Shown in pieces: positions 1 through 11,680 of a stretch of 64,000 bases of DNA (position 1 is its first letter; the number at the start of each line of letters is the position of its first letter). Under the pieces are notes generated by a model. That model worked only from the letters and a program-made list of their open reading frames with translations, was not told where the DNA came from and searched no databases. This stretch comes from Ceriagrion tenellum (lineage: Eukaryota > Arthropoda > Insecta > Odonata > Coenagrionidae). The stretch lies in the NCBI GenBank assembly GCA_963169105.1, contig OY720636.1, forward strand, positions 75,690,123 through 75,754,122. The letters are read 5' to 3'. The translations under genes and the position numbers were made by a program.

Positions 1-1955
1 TCAATCTTCTCATATGCAAGGTGTTTTATTCTTCATTTCCAAAAACAAGCCTTTATTTTTTACGAAAAATGTTGTCCGCGAATACTCGTGCATTCCGATT
101 GTCGTCATTGCATATGCATCCGTGATTGCAATGCTATTAAACAGGCCCTATTGTTAGTCTCACATGTGCGGCTCACAAATTCGTCATAATTCGGTATGAG
201 TTACGACTCGCATTATTTTGGAAACTCGTATAGATAACGTTGTCTCACTTGTCTGTTGAATTCCAGTCTCGGGATGACGGTTGAAATCTACGAGAGCCGT
301 GGCGTAGCGATTAGTGATGGCGGTGGGGGCCGAAGTAATAGTTGCGAAAAACCGACACTTGTACGGCAGAGATAACGCATTAATTTAGTTTTTCTTCCTT
401 CGGCCAATCCATACAGGAGATTCTCTCCCGCCTGCCCATCCTTTAGTCTCTCTCCCCTCAGTCTTATTTAATGTGTCCGCTGGGACAGGGGGAGGAAGGA
501 CAAATTCCACCCCCTTCCCGGGATGCGGGCATCCCATTGGCTCTCCTCACTTTCCTCCCCACTCCAGTCTTCCAGACAGTCACCTCCCACCTCCATCCCT
601 CCCATGTCTCCATTTCCCTTCTGTTTTTTGACAGCGCGAAAACATTTCAATAACTTACGGTGAGCCTCTCCCGCGACTGTAGGAGTGAAAACATGGTAAA
701 TTCTACGTTCTCTCTGTTATATTTTCAGAAGATAATGCTATCACAAGTCACCATTAAAAGTTATTGAAAAATATGAAAATAAATTACAGAAAATATCGGA
801 ACATTATATTTGATGAATATAAGCAATTTTCATTATTATTCCCCAGCCCCCGATTCAACTGTGTTACCGTTCTTACTGAGTAAATGGGGTTTTGTCTTCA
901 ATGATTTTAATAATTATTCATTGCTCAAAAACTAATTGTTATGGGTGCTTTAATTTTAACTTCTTTGATATATGCTGGAAAATGCGTTAGAATATTATGG
1001 ATAAAATAGAAAAATAGTATAATTTTTTTCTGAGTTTCTCTAATTCTCTCGGAAAGTATGATGGATAAATTCCTGGTTATACAGGCATTCCTGGATTCCG
1101 GTTTACAGGTATTCCTGGTTTTCCGGAGAAATTTATTACTTTTGCCTTGTATTCACAAAATTGTGTATTGATAATGACGGGTAACTCATGGATTGGTCCT
1201 TCTATTTTCGCATGAATTGCAGTTTTATTTTGTGGAAAAACTGTATGTGAAGTTAGAATAAACCCTGTCACGCCAGGCTTCACTTTGTGTTAGCCCCAAC
1301 TTCCAAAATAGGCCAAAAAAATACTGATACACTCTTATCCACAACTTGTAATTTTAGTCACCATAATTATCCATAGCTCTCGAGCCCGGAGCAAGCTTTA
1401 ACTAATTAATGTTGTTGGTGCTAGATGTAACCCGCCGAAAAAATGAAAGTTTTTTCTGTCTTCATATGGTGAAAGGTTGGGATTAAGTCAACACTATCAG
1501 ACAGAGGACTCATTTTTCCCTGCATACATCGCGAAAGAGGGGAAGAGTTCTACGAAGTTTATATTACATTGGAACCTTGTGCCGTCGTTGATCGGGGCTA
1601 GCGTGGGTGTATCGTGGAGAGTTAGGGATGGGAGAAAACGTCAAGTATGTATATATGCGCGGAGGGGGCTCTCAGGAAGGAGGTAGCAGTTGGTTAACCG
1701 TCGCACGGCAACCGGGAAATGTCCCCTCCGCGGAAAACCAACCCACCTGCACGCACAGAGTCCCCTTCCCTGCCTCTATCCTCCCCCCATTCCTTTTCCG
1801 CCGACTGAGACAAACTACGAACCCCCGCCCACACCCCTCCAGATTTATACGTGGGGAATGGGAACATCGGTGGGTGGGGTGTCGGGTGGGGCCATAATAA
1901 TGATCATTTGTCTGACGAAGTGCCGCCTCCTTTTACCCTCCCGCGGATAGTGACA

Positions 1956-2008
1956 TACCTGGGAGGGAGGGGGTACCTGGGAGGGGGGGTACCTGGGAGG
2001 GGGTTCGG
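1956..2008. repeat. G-rich minisatellite, three TACCTGGGAGGG units
   Basis: TACCTGGGAGGG-type units start at 1956, 1974 and 1990, so the period drifts from 18 to 16 bp through changes in G-run length. It lies in a G-rich tract (1955-2330) directly after a C-rich tract (1690-1860). The four-or-more G runs could form quadruplexes on the plus strand. Confidence 0.75.
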
Positions 2009-3061
2009 GGGTTTTTAGAGCGGTCGAGGAGGGAGGGAGTGGGCACGACGAAGCCGGGTTTGTGGAGAGGAAGGTGAAGATGTAAGGTGGGGTCGGCAGG
2101 TCTGGATGTTGAAGTTTTTAAGGGAGGGGGTTGGAAACCCCCTGCAGGGCAATAAATTAGTGTACAATCCATCCGCTCCCCCGCCTTTGTCGCGACATCA
2201 AAGGGACCCCCCCCATTTCACCCCAACTACGTCACAAAGGGAGGATGATATGCGGAGAGTTTGGGGTGGTGATTTGTATGGGGGAGGGGCTTGAAATGCT
2301 GAGGGGAAGGGGAATAGGCGCCCTCTGAGATTAAATCACCGTGGATGTATATATTGTACACTCCTCCCTTTACGCTTTTCCTTGCTCGCTTCGCATTTCC
2401 GTTCTTCCCCTAAATCTTATGCGATGATGTCGTGGCGCAACAATGTGTGACATCCATCACCCGTACTCTCTCCTCCTCCATCATGCAGCGCTCCTCTATT
2501 TGGCCTCCAGCTACTTGCCAGACCTCCAAAGCAACCGATTGTCACCCCCTCCTTGTCATTTCTATTTACTTCTCACCCTTGGCCCTTGGCTCTGTTTTCT
2601 CACCCGCCTAACCTAGTCGCCTCTATCTTCCTCTTCAACCTGTCATCATCATCATCGTATCAATCCTGCGATTTTTAAACTGCAGCCCTTAATTGTTCCC
2701 CGCTTGCACCCAAGTATCAATATGCTTTATACCCATATTTTTTGAAGCAATGCACAACCGACACTTTCAAGATCGAAATAAGAGTATTGATCGTAAACAT
2801 ATTCTTTTACTATCTACGGGCAAATAATTTAGCATTATAGCAAGATTTAATTTTTTTAATTCATATACCATGTTTTGTTTTTACCAAAGTTTTGAGACCA
2901 TAATGGTAAATTACATACCTTTATTTATTTGGTGTTCAAATTTTACAATGGATGAACATGACAGAATACTAGGTCTAAGCTGCCCGTTGACTACTAAGTT
3001 ACCTGATACGGAAATATTGCTTGCCTTAATATGAGTTTTTAAGCTATTTTTTCCTCATTTA

Positions 3062-3160
3062 ACTCCTCCTTACATATACATTGACTTTCATGGTTAATGT
3101 CCATTTGATGTTCAGCATCCTTCTCCAACCAGATGCCTCTAAGGCTTCTAATTCTTGTCT
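3062..3160 (-). mobile_element. Non-LTR retrotransposon reverse-transcriptase relic (C-terminal region)
   Basis: The minus strand encodes ELEALEASGWRRMLNIKWT followed by a stretch ending in YVRRS and a stop. It fits the pattern LEAFEMWCWRRMLKISWT found downstream of the polymerase core in many insect non-LTR reverse transcriptases. Only about 33 residues survive and no upstream polymerase motifs were recognised, so it is a decayed fragment. Confidence 0.45.
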
Positions 3161-4501
3161 GAAGAGGAGATTAGTAATATGGATAGCGTTTTTGTGTCTT
3201 TTGAATGAGACGAAGGGAAGAGAGCGATAAATGTCAACAGGCTTTCCCCACCTTTTCCTCCACACTCCTCAGTGGCCTAACGAGGGTTAGCAGCTACGCG
3301 TAGGGTTCGAAGTGCCGGGAGATTGAGAGAGATGCAGAACATTAGGGAGATGAAAAAGCGAAGCGTTTCATTGACGTAAGCTGTCGGGGGGTACACATCG
3401 GATTCACCTCACCCCTTTATAACTCTTGGATTTAGTCTCTGCTCCCTCTGGTTCACTGTTAGTTTTCCAATCCCTTTGTCAAACTCCTATCTCTTTTGAT
3501 CTGTTGCTCACCGCTAATTTTCCACCTGTACATATTAATCATCTGGTTATCTCACACTGGATTTATTCTTAACACTTTTCACTATTTTTGAGTGAAAATG
3601 TTTATTTCTCAATCCTGCTCGGCGGATAAGTATTTTGTTTAACCAGGAACTTAGCATGACTGTAAATCTAATACAAAAACCAATTCCTCAAAAAAAATCC
3701 CACATTTTACTGTACTGCAGACAAGTTTTAATTAACTCCTCCTTAGCTGCTTAAGGCTTCATTATTTGTGTCCTGGATGTATGAAACGAGAACCCTGAGA
3801 ATTCTCATTGCGATGTTCTTTGAGAGAAAAATACTTTTGATTTACTTTAAGTACATAACGAGAAGACACTTTGCGGAAACGCGCACTTTTACAAATGTTC
3901 ATGTTTGTAGTTAAAGACAATATGGATAGCGCTCAGGTTTTCGCAATTTAAGTTAAAAACTGTGTTTTAATTCTATTTATGTGAATTTTTAATAGTGTTT
4001 ATATTCTCATTTCTTAATCATTTTGTTGATTGGCCAAGTAACATGTCGCCTCGTACATTGCATTTTCGATGTAGGTAAGCAATTTGATGATCCATACATA
4101 TTCTACATTATCTCTAAGTCCAATTCATGTAACCATTTTTCGGAAAAACTGCGTATAAGTCCGTCCTATCTAATTCTGCAAGAGTCAGCTCTAAAAGCTT
4201 CACATGGCTTTGTTGTGTGGCATTATCTTATTATTTATTCATGATTGAGTCTTGAATTTACTACTTATTTCCATGAAATCCGATCTATAGCCTCCATTTT
4301 AGTTCAATTATATTATATTGTTTTACTTTACAAGACTCTAATCGTTATAACGTAGGTTTAGTGGTTTAATTGTCTCTTAATCAAATACCTTTTAATGATT
4401 GCGTAATCATAGTGGACCTTGTGCTGCTCCCGTGAGTAATTCCTGTTTAAGCACAATATGAAACAACTGTTTGCGTATGTATGTCCAAAATGTGTTTGAA
4501 G

Positions 4502-4555
4502 TATTCTAAGTGAATTGAGCCTTTTGCATATTCTAAGTGAATTGAGCCTTTTGCA
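4502..4555. repeat. 27-bp perfect tandem duplication
   Basis: Two identical 27-bp copies (4502-4528 and 4529-4555) of a unit starting TATTCTAAGTGAATTGAGCC. The absence of any mismatch suggests a recent slippage or replication duplication in intron 2. Confidence 0.9.
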
Positions 4556-7500
4556 CTGGTCAGTTCGATCGGCTGTGAAGGACCTTGACTTCAAATCTGA
4601 GTAGTGACTTTTTAAAAACGCGACATGTGGTTTTCTAGGCTCTTATACTTCCTGGGAAACTATGACTGTCTCTCAGGAAGTTATTAGCCATCTACTTTCA
4701 ATCTAATGCTCACTAACACCGTTAGCTAGGGTTATGTATTTTACCAGCTTCCAGTGTCAGCCCCAGGCATTGGTCATGGAGGCCCTCCTATTGAAAACTT
4801 TCCTAACGAACTTCTTTGTGATAGGCCTCACTTCGAAGACATTTCTTTTTCTATCAGTATACATTATCCAATATACTTTGCAATGTTCTACAATCAAAGG
4901 ATAAAATATTTTAAAAATTCTAAGTATTTTATTTGAATAATGAATATTAATTATACTTATCATATTCAATCTCAAGATATAGAAATTTTTGTGGAGCCAT
5001 ATTTATTTCAATGTGGTGGGAACGCAAAGTTATCGAATCCTCTTTTTAATTCTCAAGTGAAAACTTCATAATTTTATTATAGTTTTTGATCCCGCGCTGC
5101 AAACATTTTCTCTTCCAGAACGATATGTAATAAAATTGGATAATTATAGAGGGGGAAGGAAAGATAATATATGAAAGAGAGTGAGTGTATTAATGGTAGG
5201 TAACGGCCATCGTAAACGTTAAAACCCTCCTAGCTTAACCAGCCACTCGTACTTGTGGAATTCATGATGATTCTTGTCTTCATTCACCTTTTCAAAGCCA
5301 CCTGTCAACGGATTCTCAAAGCTACCTATCAAAATGCAGTTCCACTATTTTTCCGCATTGCTATTATATTGTTATTTGCCGTAAAATTACTGTGGTTCTT
5401 GTGTAAAGGTTTCTTATCGCATTTGGTGCTTTTAAGTTATCTATTGTTATCCTAAAAAAATCATGCGACCGTCTCTACTCGTGTGTAAATCTTCTTTTTC
5501 AGCGTGGAGTGGATGAAAGTATGTTGCCCTCGACGAATGAGTTATTACTTAAGGCTTCATGTACACCTCGTCCCTTAATCGCTTCTAATAGCACACTTTT
5601 TATCTATAGAAAGCCCTTGCTTAGTGGAAATTGGAGCACTATTAACTCTGACTGCGCGAGTAGGCAATTTCAATCAAATTTCAGAAAATATTTCAATGAA
5701 ACTCCTTCCGTATATATGTGAATTGTAGTTAAACCACTCTGATTATCCCCGCATGAGTCCTTGTTTCCGGTTCGCCATTCAATAGCAAGAACGGGCGAAT
5801 AATAAGGATTTTAGTCCTCCCATTGAAAATTCATGCTTTTCACTAACCCTTTGCTTACTAAGAATTGTCGTTGGGAGGAAATCCTCATTTCTACTAGGAT
5901 TAAGTGCTATGCAAACCGAGAGACAAAGTTCATCAAAGAGCATAGATTAACCTATGGCTAACACCTGAGATTACTGAATAAGCACTCGGATCAACTACAG
6001 CTGAAGCTCACTTAGTGCTGATTAAATTTACGATTGGATGGCGTTGGCTTCCAGCACCCTGGTAACGCGCAAAATAAGTCCTAATACTCGAATTGGAGCG
6101 AATCATGGAACATGTCGCCTCTCTGTAAAATAAAACGCAACTCATACGTGTTGAAGGTTTTTGCCGCCTCAGGAGGCCAGTGGTGCTCGTATTTTGTCCG
6201 GCATACGAAAAGCCGGAGGGAAGGAAAGGGGAATATTTCACCTCTCAATGAAATAGAACCTTTAACTTGAAAGCGATAGAGATTTTTGCCGTCCGTGGAG
6301 AGTGAGCCTAATTCGTAGGTAGGGAAAGAGGAAAAGAGAATCAGTAGAGTTCACATCACAAGGGGAGATGAAGGTTGCCTTGGGGTGGAATGGTCCGCCA
6401 ATTAAAAGTCGAGAACGTGGAATGCAGGTTCTCCTCGGCGACTTCAGTGCCGCACAAAGGAACTTAGCGCTGGTAAATGCAAGGGGATCATCAACTCCTA
6501 CGTCAGCATTGCCCGTTTCTGCCTTTTTGGGCGAATGGAAGAGAGAAAAATGAAACTTTTTCTTGACGAGCCAGGCGTGTGTCTTCATTTTCTGAGAATG
6601 CTCGGAGCTCATTATCCATCGGATTCAGGGCGAATACGAAGTTAACTAGCCTTCTGCTATCCTTGCCTTGGAGTCATTTCAGGTCATTGGAAATTTTTGT
6701 GAGATATCCTCTAGTGTTGTCTAATTAGCCAAACGACCGATACATATCGTATTTTTTTAAGCTCGTAATGCAAAAGAGAATATTGGTCATCAGTAGTCAT
6801 TTTTTAACTTATTTTATTTTTATAATCTCTTATTTATATTTTCAATAAATTACGGAATCATCTTTTGTGTACGGTTATTTTACGATTTAATATGGAATTA
6901 GAGAGAAGTTATGAAGTAGACGTTCGTCTTAGTAGGAAAATATCCTCAGCTCCAGAGATACTAATTTGAAGTGGTACTACACAAATTTCCATTTTCATTG
7001 CATTTTTAGCAGTGTATACAAGATAAGACTTTTCAAGTAAATAAACAAATTATTTCCCCGACTGGGGTTTAATTTGACTTATGTTTCACTCAAGGTTGAT
7101 AAATCCATATCAGAAAGACTTCGTGACAAACGATGCCATTTGTAGATTTTGCTCATTTCTCTCTTACTTTGATTAAAATATTTCATGTCAGCCATTACCA
7201 TTTGATTGTTGTCCATTTGAGTAAATTTTAACACTTTCATCGAATAAATTTATCATCTCGGCATCTACTCGTAAGATAAAAACGACATATTCCTAGCCAT
7301 ATCTTATAATATTTAGTTCTATATAAAGATTGTAGTAGCATTAGAATTATACTATGTTTCTACTGAAGTAGTTATTACTCGTCGCCTTACTTAAATGGGA
7401 GGTACCGTAGTTTCAAGTTAAAACCGAAAGATACCACAGCTAGCCACTAAATGGCTAGGAACATAAGCGTTTTCTCCTTCTGTACATCAAATATGGCTGG

Positions 7501-8075
7501 ATTAATACAAGGCCCCGAAACTTGGTTCTATGACTTTACCCCGTCATATCTATGGGGTTTTTACCTACCCTATAATTTTAGGTCAACTGGAATAATCTCT
7601 GGTAAGCTAAAACATTGGATGACGTAGTATTTACGTTAATTGGTTGCTAACTAATGAGTTTATGCTGTGCTAAGTACATCAGGTTGCGGTATGGGTGATG
7701 TAACTGATTATGGTGGAATAGGGTATTATAGTCGAAGACCGTACTGGCAAAATACTTTTCCAGGTTTTATGTAACTGGCTATATTTTAACTGGAGTCGGT
7801 TCAAGATCGTTGCGCCGTTGAAATATACTCATTTGGCTTTGAGGGAAATGAAAAGTAAAATTATTTTTGGCGATTGTAATGGGTTAACAAGTCACGCGAT
7901 TTCCATCTCAAAACGTTTTTTACGTGTTTATAAAGTGGCTGCATTTATAACCGACAACTTCGCCATTATCTTAGACGAGCTCTTATCTGAAAGGTTAATG
8001 TACACACCAGCCATGTCTTGAGTAGCCCCTGCTCCCACCCCACCGTCGAAACGCCTCTCGTCATTAAGCTCTCAC

Positions 8076-8213
8076 CTCAACACGCTCCTCCTTGAGCCCC
8101 ACCCTGAGGGCCAGCTGCTCCCTCAGCACAACGTCCGGGTAGTGCGTCTTCTCGAACGTTGCCTCCAACTGCTCCAGCTGCTCCTCCGTGAAGATCGTCC
8201 GGTGGCGACGCTT
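8076..8213 (-). other. Gsc: Goosecoid homeodomain, residues 1-46 (helices 1 and 2, start of helix 3)
   Basis: Forty-six codons from K1 to E46 of the homeodomain, covering the N-terminal arm (RRHR, which includes R5 for minor-groove contact), helix 1 with L16 and F20, helix 2, the turn and the first turn of helix 3. The recognition residues 47-58 lie on the unseen next exon, so DNA specificity (Lys50, TAATCC-type sites) is expected from the family and not observed. Confidence 0.92.
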
Positions 8214-8662
8214 TCTCTTGGGTGGGGGGACGGGAGGGGCGTGATGCGATCCTCCACCTCCTCCCCCGCCGCCTCCGAGAACCCCTCCACCCCCCGCGCC
8301 GCCTCCCTGGTGGTGGTGGTGGTGGTGCAGGGCGTGGTGGTGGTGCGGTACGGGCGGTATGTGCAGCGCGTGGGCGCGGTGGTAGGCCGCGGCCGCTGCG
8401 GCTGCCGCCAGGTACTCGTGGTGCTGGTGGTGGTGATGGTGCGCGTGGTGGTGGGCAGCGGGATGGTGGTGGTGCGGCAGGAAGAGCGTGGGCGGGTGCG
8501 GGCCGGTGGCGGAGGGCGGTGGGGGCGGCGACGCGGAGGAGGGAGGGGGCGGGCCTTCGTGTTCGGAGGCGGCGGCGTGGTGGAGGGCTGCCGCTGCCGC
8601 CGCGGCCGCTGCTGCTGCCTGGTGGCCGACGTAGGAAGAGTAGAGCGAGGGGCAGGCGACGG
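8076..8662 (-). CDS. Gsc: Goosecoid homeobox protein, exon 2 (low-complexity linker and homeodomain residues 1-46)
   Basis: Encodes residues 156-351 of the joined product. The acceptor is a long pyrimidine tract ending in AATCCAG (AG at 8663-8664), phase 1, matching exon 1. After [14 protein letters not shown] come an 11-Ala run, Pro/Ser-rich stretches, His clusters, an 8-Ala run, more His clusters and Gly runs of up to nine. A basic KRKRR stretch follows and could act as a nuclear localisation signal. The homeodomain starts at residue 306 (8213). [20 protein letters not shown] and the stretch [20 protein letters not shown] are typical of arthropod Goosecoid, with R5, L16 and F20 present. Coding stops after homeodomain residue 46 (Glu) at the donor GAG|GTGAGA, phase 0, the known paired-class 46/47 intron site. 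Helix 3 with W48 and the Lys50 expected for Goosecoid is not in this exon. Family assignment is strong; a Gsc paralogue or other K50 prd-like gene is the only realistic alternative. Confidence 0.93.
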
Positions 8663-9879
8663 CTGGATTGAAAAAGAAAGAGGGGAACATTCAACTTAAG
8701 AATCACACTTTTAGAAGACTCCGCGTCTTATAATCCTTCCAGCTTCGGTAATATGGGATATTTTTTGATACTTTTGGAATACTGGTCGAAAAATAGGTTC
8801 CATTTTCAACAATTTCATTTTGTGATTTTATGCGGAAACAGTGGAAAATGTACTCACTAATTGTGTTCGTGAGGCATCCGATAATTGGACTTTATACAAT
8901 TTGGAGCATTTTGGTTGATTTGAAAAACCAATTGAGCGATGTGACGTTAAAATTAATGTTTTGCGACCTTGTAAACCGTGCTTAATCGCGGAGGCTGCCT
9001 TATTCCCCCATACGGGGAGGGTAATTTATTAGCAATCGGAATCTTGCCATGAAGATGGTCTGGTTGTATTACTGCCCATCTGTTTCGCTAGCACTGTTCG
9101 ATGAATTCGCTTGGTGGGTTATTCATTCTGCGGAGGATAATACCTGGGGAGCTTATCTCTCACTAATTTAGGAAATTAAATTGATCATGACGCATATTTA
9201 TGAAAAAAAAACCTGCTGCTTTGCTTTCAAATACATGAGGTGAAAAAAGTATTGGCTATCAACAAACTGTTGCCTTTCCGCGCTATTTTTCTTGTGAACT
9301 GAACTTGAAATTACTTGGCGTTAATTATGACTGTGGGGGACCAACGAGGTGGTATATTATTTTTCTATCTAATATTAATGCCATTTTCGCGGGCAACTGT
9401 TTATGAGAGGCGGAAAATTTCGGGAAATCAAATATAATAAAGATTCCTTTAAAGATCAGTTTACTTTTTCAATTAGTTGAATACTGAAGTCAAAATGTGG
9501 TCATCGTAATGTTGAAATGAAATGCAGTCCGTGTATATGACTGCATTCTCGTGTTCAACAAAAAATATATGCGTGGCTTATTCCCCTTATTTTGTACCTT
9601 AGTTTTGGTTCTCAACAGCTCTCTCATGTCATCAGAGAAAGACATTTTTTAAAACAGGTTACTCAAAAGTTTCAATTTAGTATTTGTTTTGACTCACACA
9701 AAACAATCTTTTTGTAAACATATACAATGTTTTGACTCAGACAAACTGGTTTCTGCAGTACGCTCCGTCTGTCGGATGGAACGTTGAACCTTAGACACCC
9801 TATGGCGCCATTCATGTCGAGTTGGCTAATACCTAAGTACCACTCTTCTTCTGAAAAACCCTTGATTTATCTACCTAAC

Positions 9880-9994
9880 TGCACAATGAAAACATGAGCA
9901 ACTTCCACTGAGATCATATTTTTCGACGTAATAAATATTTGTCAACGTAATAAATATTATCACAGTGGAAGTTGCTTATTTTTTTCATAGTGCA
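9880..9994. repeat. MITE-like hairpin element with ~31-bp inverted arms
   Basis: The left arm 9880-9910 (TGCACAATG...CAACTTCCACTG) and right arm 9963-9994 are near-complementary, with a perfect inner 14 bp (GCAACTTCCACTG and flank). The 52-bp interior contains two copies of CGTAATAAATATT (about 9924 and 9945). Its size and terminal inverted repeats fit a miniature inverted-repeat element. No clear target-site duplication was found. Confidence 0.6.
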
Positions 9995-10427
9995 ATTATA
10001 TTCCGTTTCCACTCTATCAGGCCTGAAACCACATATTATATCTATCTGACCATATTCTTAGTGTCTCAAGTGACTCCAGTTGTTTGCTGCCTCTTACAAT
10101 AACCAACCAATACATTCGTCACACTGTAAATGAGACGCTGCAGCTCTCTTCACTCTTTGAGTTATGGCAACAGCATGAGACTCCTTCCGTTGCTTTAGAA
10201 CCACGTTTTTTCAGGTTTCGATGATTGCAAATTGCAAAACAGCAGAAAATCTCTGAGAAACGTATTTTTGTGATAGCAACGCAATGCAGTGCTCATAGCC
10301 ATTATCGACCTCCGAGCTGTGGTATGGTATCTTTTCAAGCTTAATGATGTGTCCGACAGTTTCGATGCCGATATAACATTTGCCTAGAGCAAGATGTGGA
10401 ACTAGGTGTAATATTTTTACTTAATAA

Positions 10428-10450
10428 TTATTAATTATGGCAATTAATAA
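10428..10450. promoter_or_regulatory. Inverted repeat of TAAT homeodomain cores
   Basis: TTATTAATT (10428-10436) and its exact complement AATTAATAA (10442-10450) flank ATGGC. The preceding TAATAATTATTA (10422-10433) overlaps and adds more TAAT cores. Arrangements of paired TAAT sites bind homeodomain dimers, but AT-rich DNA yields such strings often. Confidence 0.3.
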
Positions 10451-11589
10451 TGGGCGAAAATCTCTACAAATAGGTCGCTATCAGAGATTTGGTTTGACAA
10501 AAATCATCTTGATAGTATTTGGCTACTCAGGAACTCTCCATTAAGAAAACGGAAGACGACATCACGTTTTTTCATGCCAAATGAAAAAAATCGTTCGTTT
10601 CCATGTTTTGAAGGTTTGAAGCCTGTCAGGTTTTAATGAGTTCTCATCCCTAGATTTTTGGATTTGCCGCTAGTATGTTTCGTGTTACCAACCTCTTGGT
10701 CTTATGGAAGTTGCTAGCACATATAGTGGAGTGAGGAAAATTAGATGGAAAGAGAAGAGATAAACAGACGGTAAAAAGTTAATGGGGACGGACAAAGCGG
10801 AAGACACCTTTAAATGCGTCCGAGGGTTGTCTAGGTGGTGATTCCCTCCCTCCCCTCCTTGTTTAATTTCCTCACCTCCGATGAGATGTTGGCCGACATT
10901 TTTTTTACATTTGTACACACTATGAAAGTGGGAGGTGACGAATTTTGAGGACGTCACGGGTGGGAGGTGAGAACGGGGGTGTTGGCCTGGTTGGGAAGCG
11001 GGGGCTTTTTTTGGGTGTTAGACTTGGGGAGCTGGCGTCCCAGTGGGAAATGTCAAAGAGCATTAAGTGCCGACTGCTCTGGGAGAGGAGGGGGATGCAA
11101 AAGGGGATAATGGAGTGCTTTAGCGAAGGGATGGCCCCGCTTGGTTGTGTGGGTGACTGTATGTGTGATGGGGATGATAGAATGACGAGGCAACACGTCT
11201 GATTTGGTTGGGGGAGGCTTTTTATCGTTAAGAAAGATGGGACTGCTACTATGTCTTGTGCACCCTGGCAGGGGAGGCTGCTGGAGATCTCGAGTCTGTT
11301 GAAGGCGTTTGGCTCCACTCTTGAACCGGAGTGTGGCGTTTCGTTGTTTGTGTGTTATACGAAAAAATTGGCGAAATCGAAACTATTGAGTACCATATTA
11401 CCACCTTAGTTTGAGGAAAGAAACGTCGCGTCATGTTGATAATGCCATGATTAGGTCAATCGATAAGAAAATAATCAGAGGGATGAATACATTCGATGTG
11501 GGAGGAATTAGAACACTTAAAATAATTCATCTAATGCCATAATTATTACTTGTATTAATTTAAGAACTGATTCTTTCTCGGCAAATAAT

Positions 11590-11680
11590 GTAAGTAAACT
11601 CGTAAGTAAATTAATTATAATTAATATATATAATAATATATATAATATAATAACAAATAAAATAAAGTAAGTAAATCGGG
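11590..11680. repeat. AT-rich low-complexity tract
   Basis: Imperfect TAATATATA/ATAATATA repeats flanked on both sides by GTAAGTAAA-type strings (about 11600 and 11670). No coding or RNA signal. Confidence 0.7.

Larger units (their letters stand above)
1..8075 (-). other. Gsc: Gsc intron 2, 5' part (3' end not in window)
   Basis: Sequence downstream of exon 2 in the minus-strand direction. It begins with the donor GTGAGA (8070-8075). I read it for an exon encoding the rest of helix 3 (family sequence starting VWFKNRR, which on the plus strand would show a GC-rich block containing TTGAACCA) and found none. Contents noted separately are a G-rich minisatellite (about 1956), a reverse-transcriptase relic (3062-3160) and a 27-bp tandem duplication (4502). 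The 1690-1860 segment is C-rich and 1955-2330 is G-rich on the plus strand. The remainder is AT-rich with nothing recognisable. Confidence 0.7.

Noticed and set aside
471..653. Overlapping open frames on both strands near the left edge
   Set aside because: C-rich/pyrimidine-rich sequence with few stops; no domain on either strand and no helix-3 homeodomain coding.
8142..8699. Plus-strand and other-frame ORFs overlapping exon 2 (Val/Gly- or Arg-rich)
   Set aside because: Shadows of the Ala/His/Gly repeats in the true minus-strand exon.
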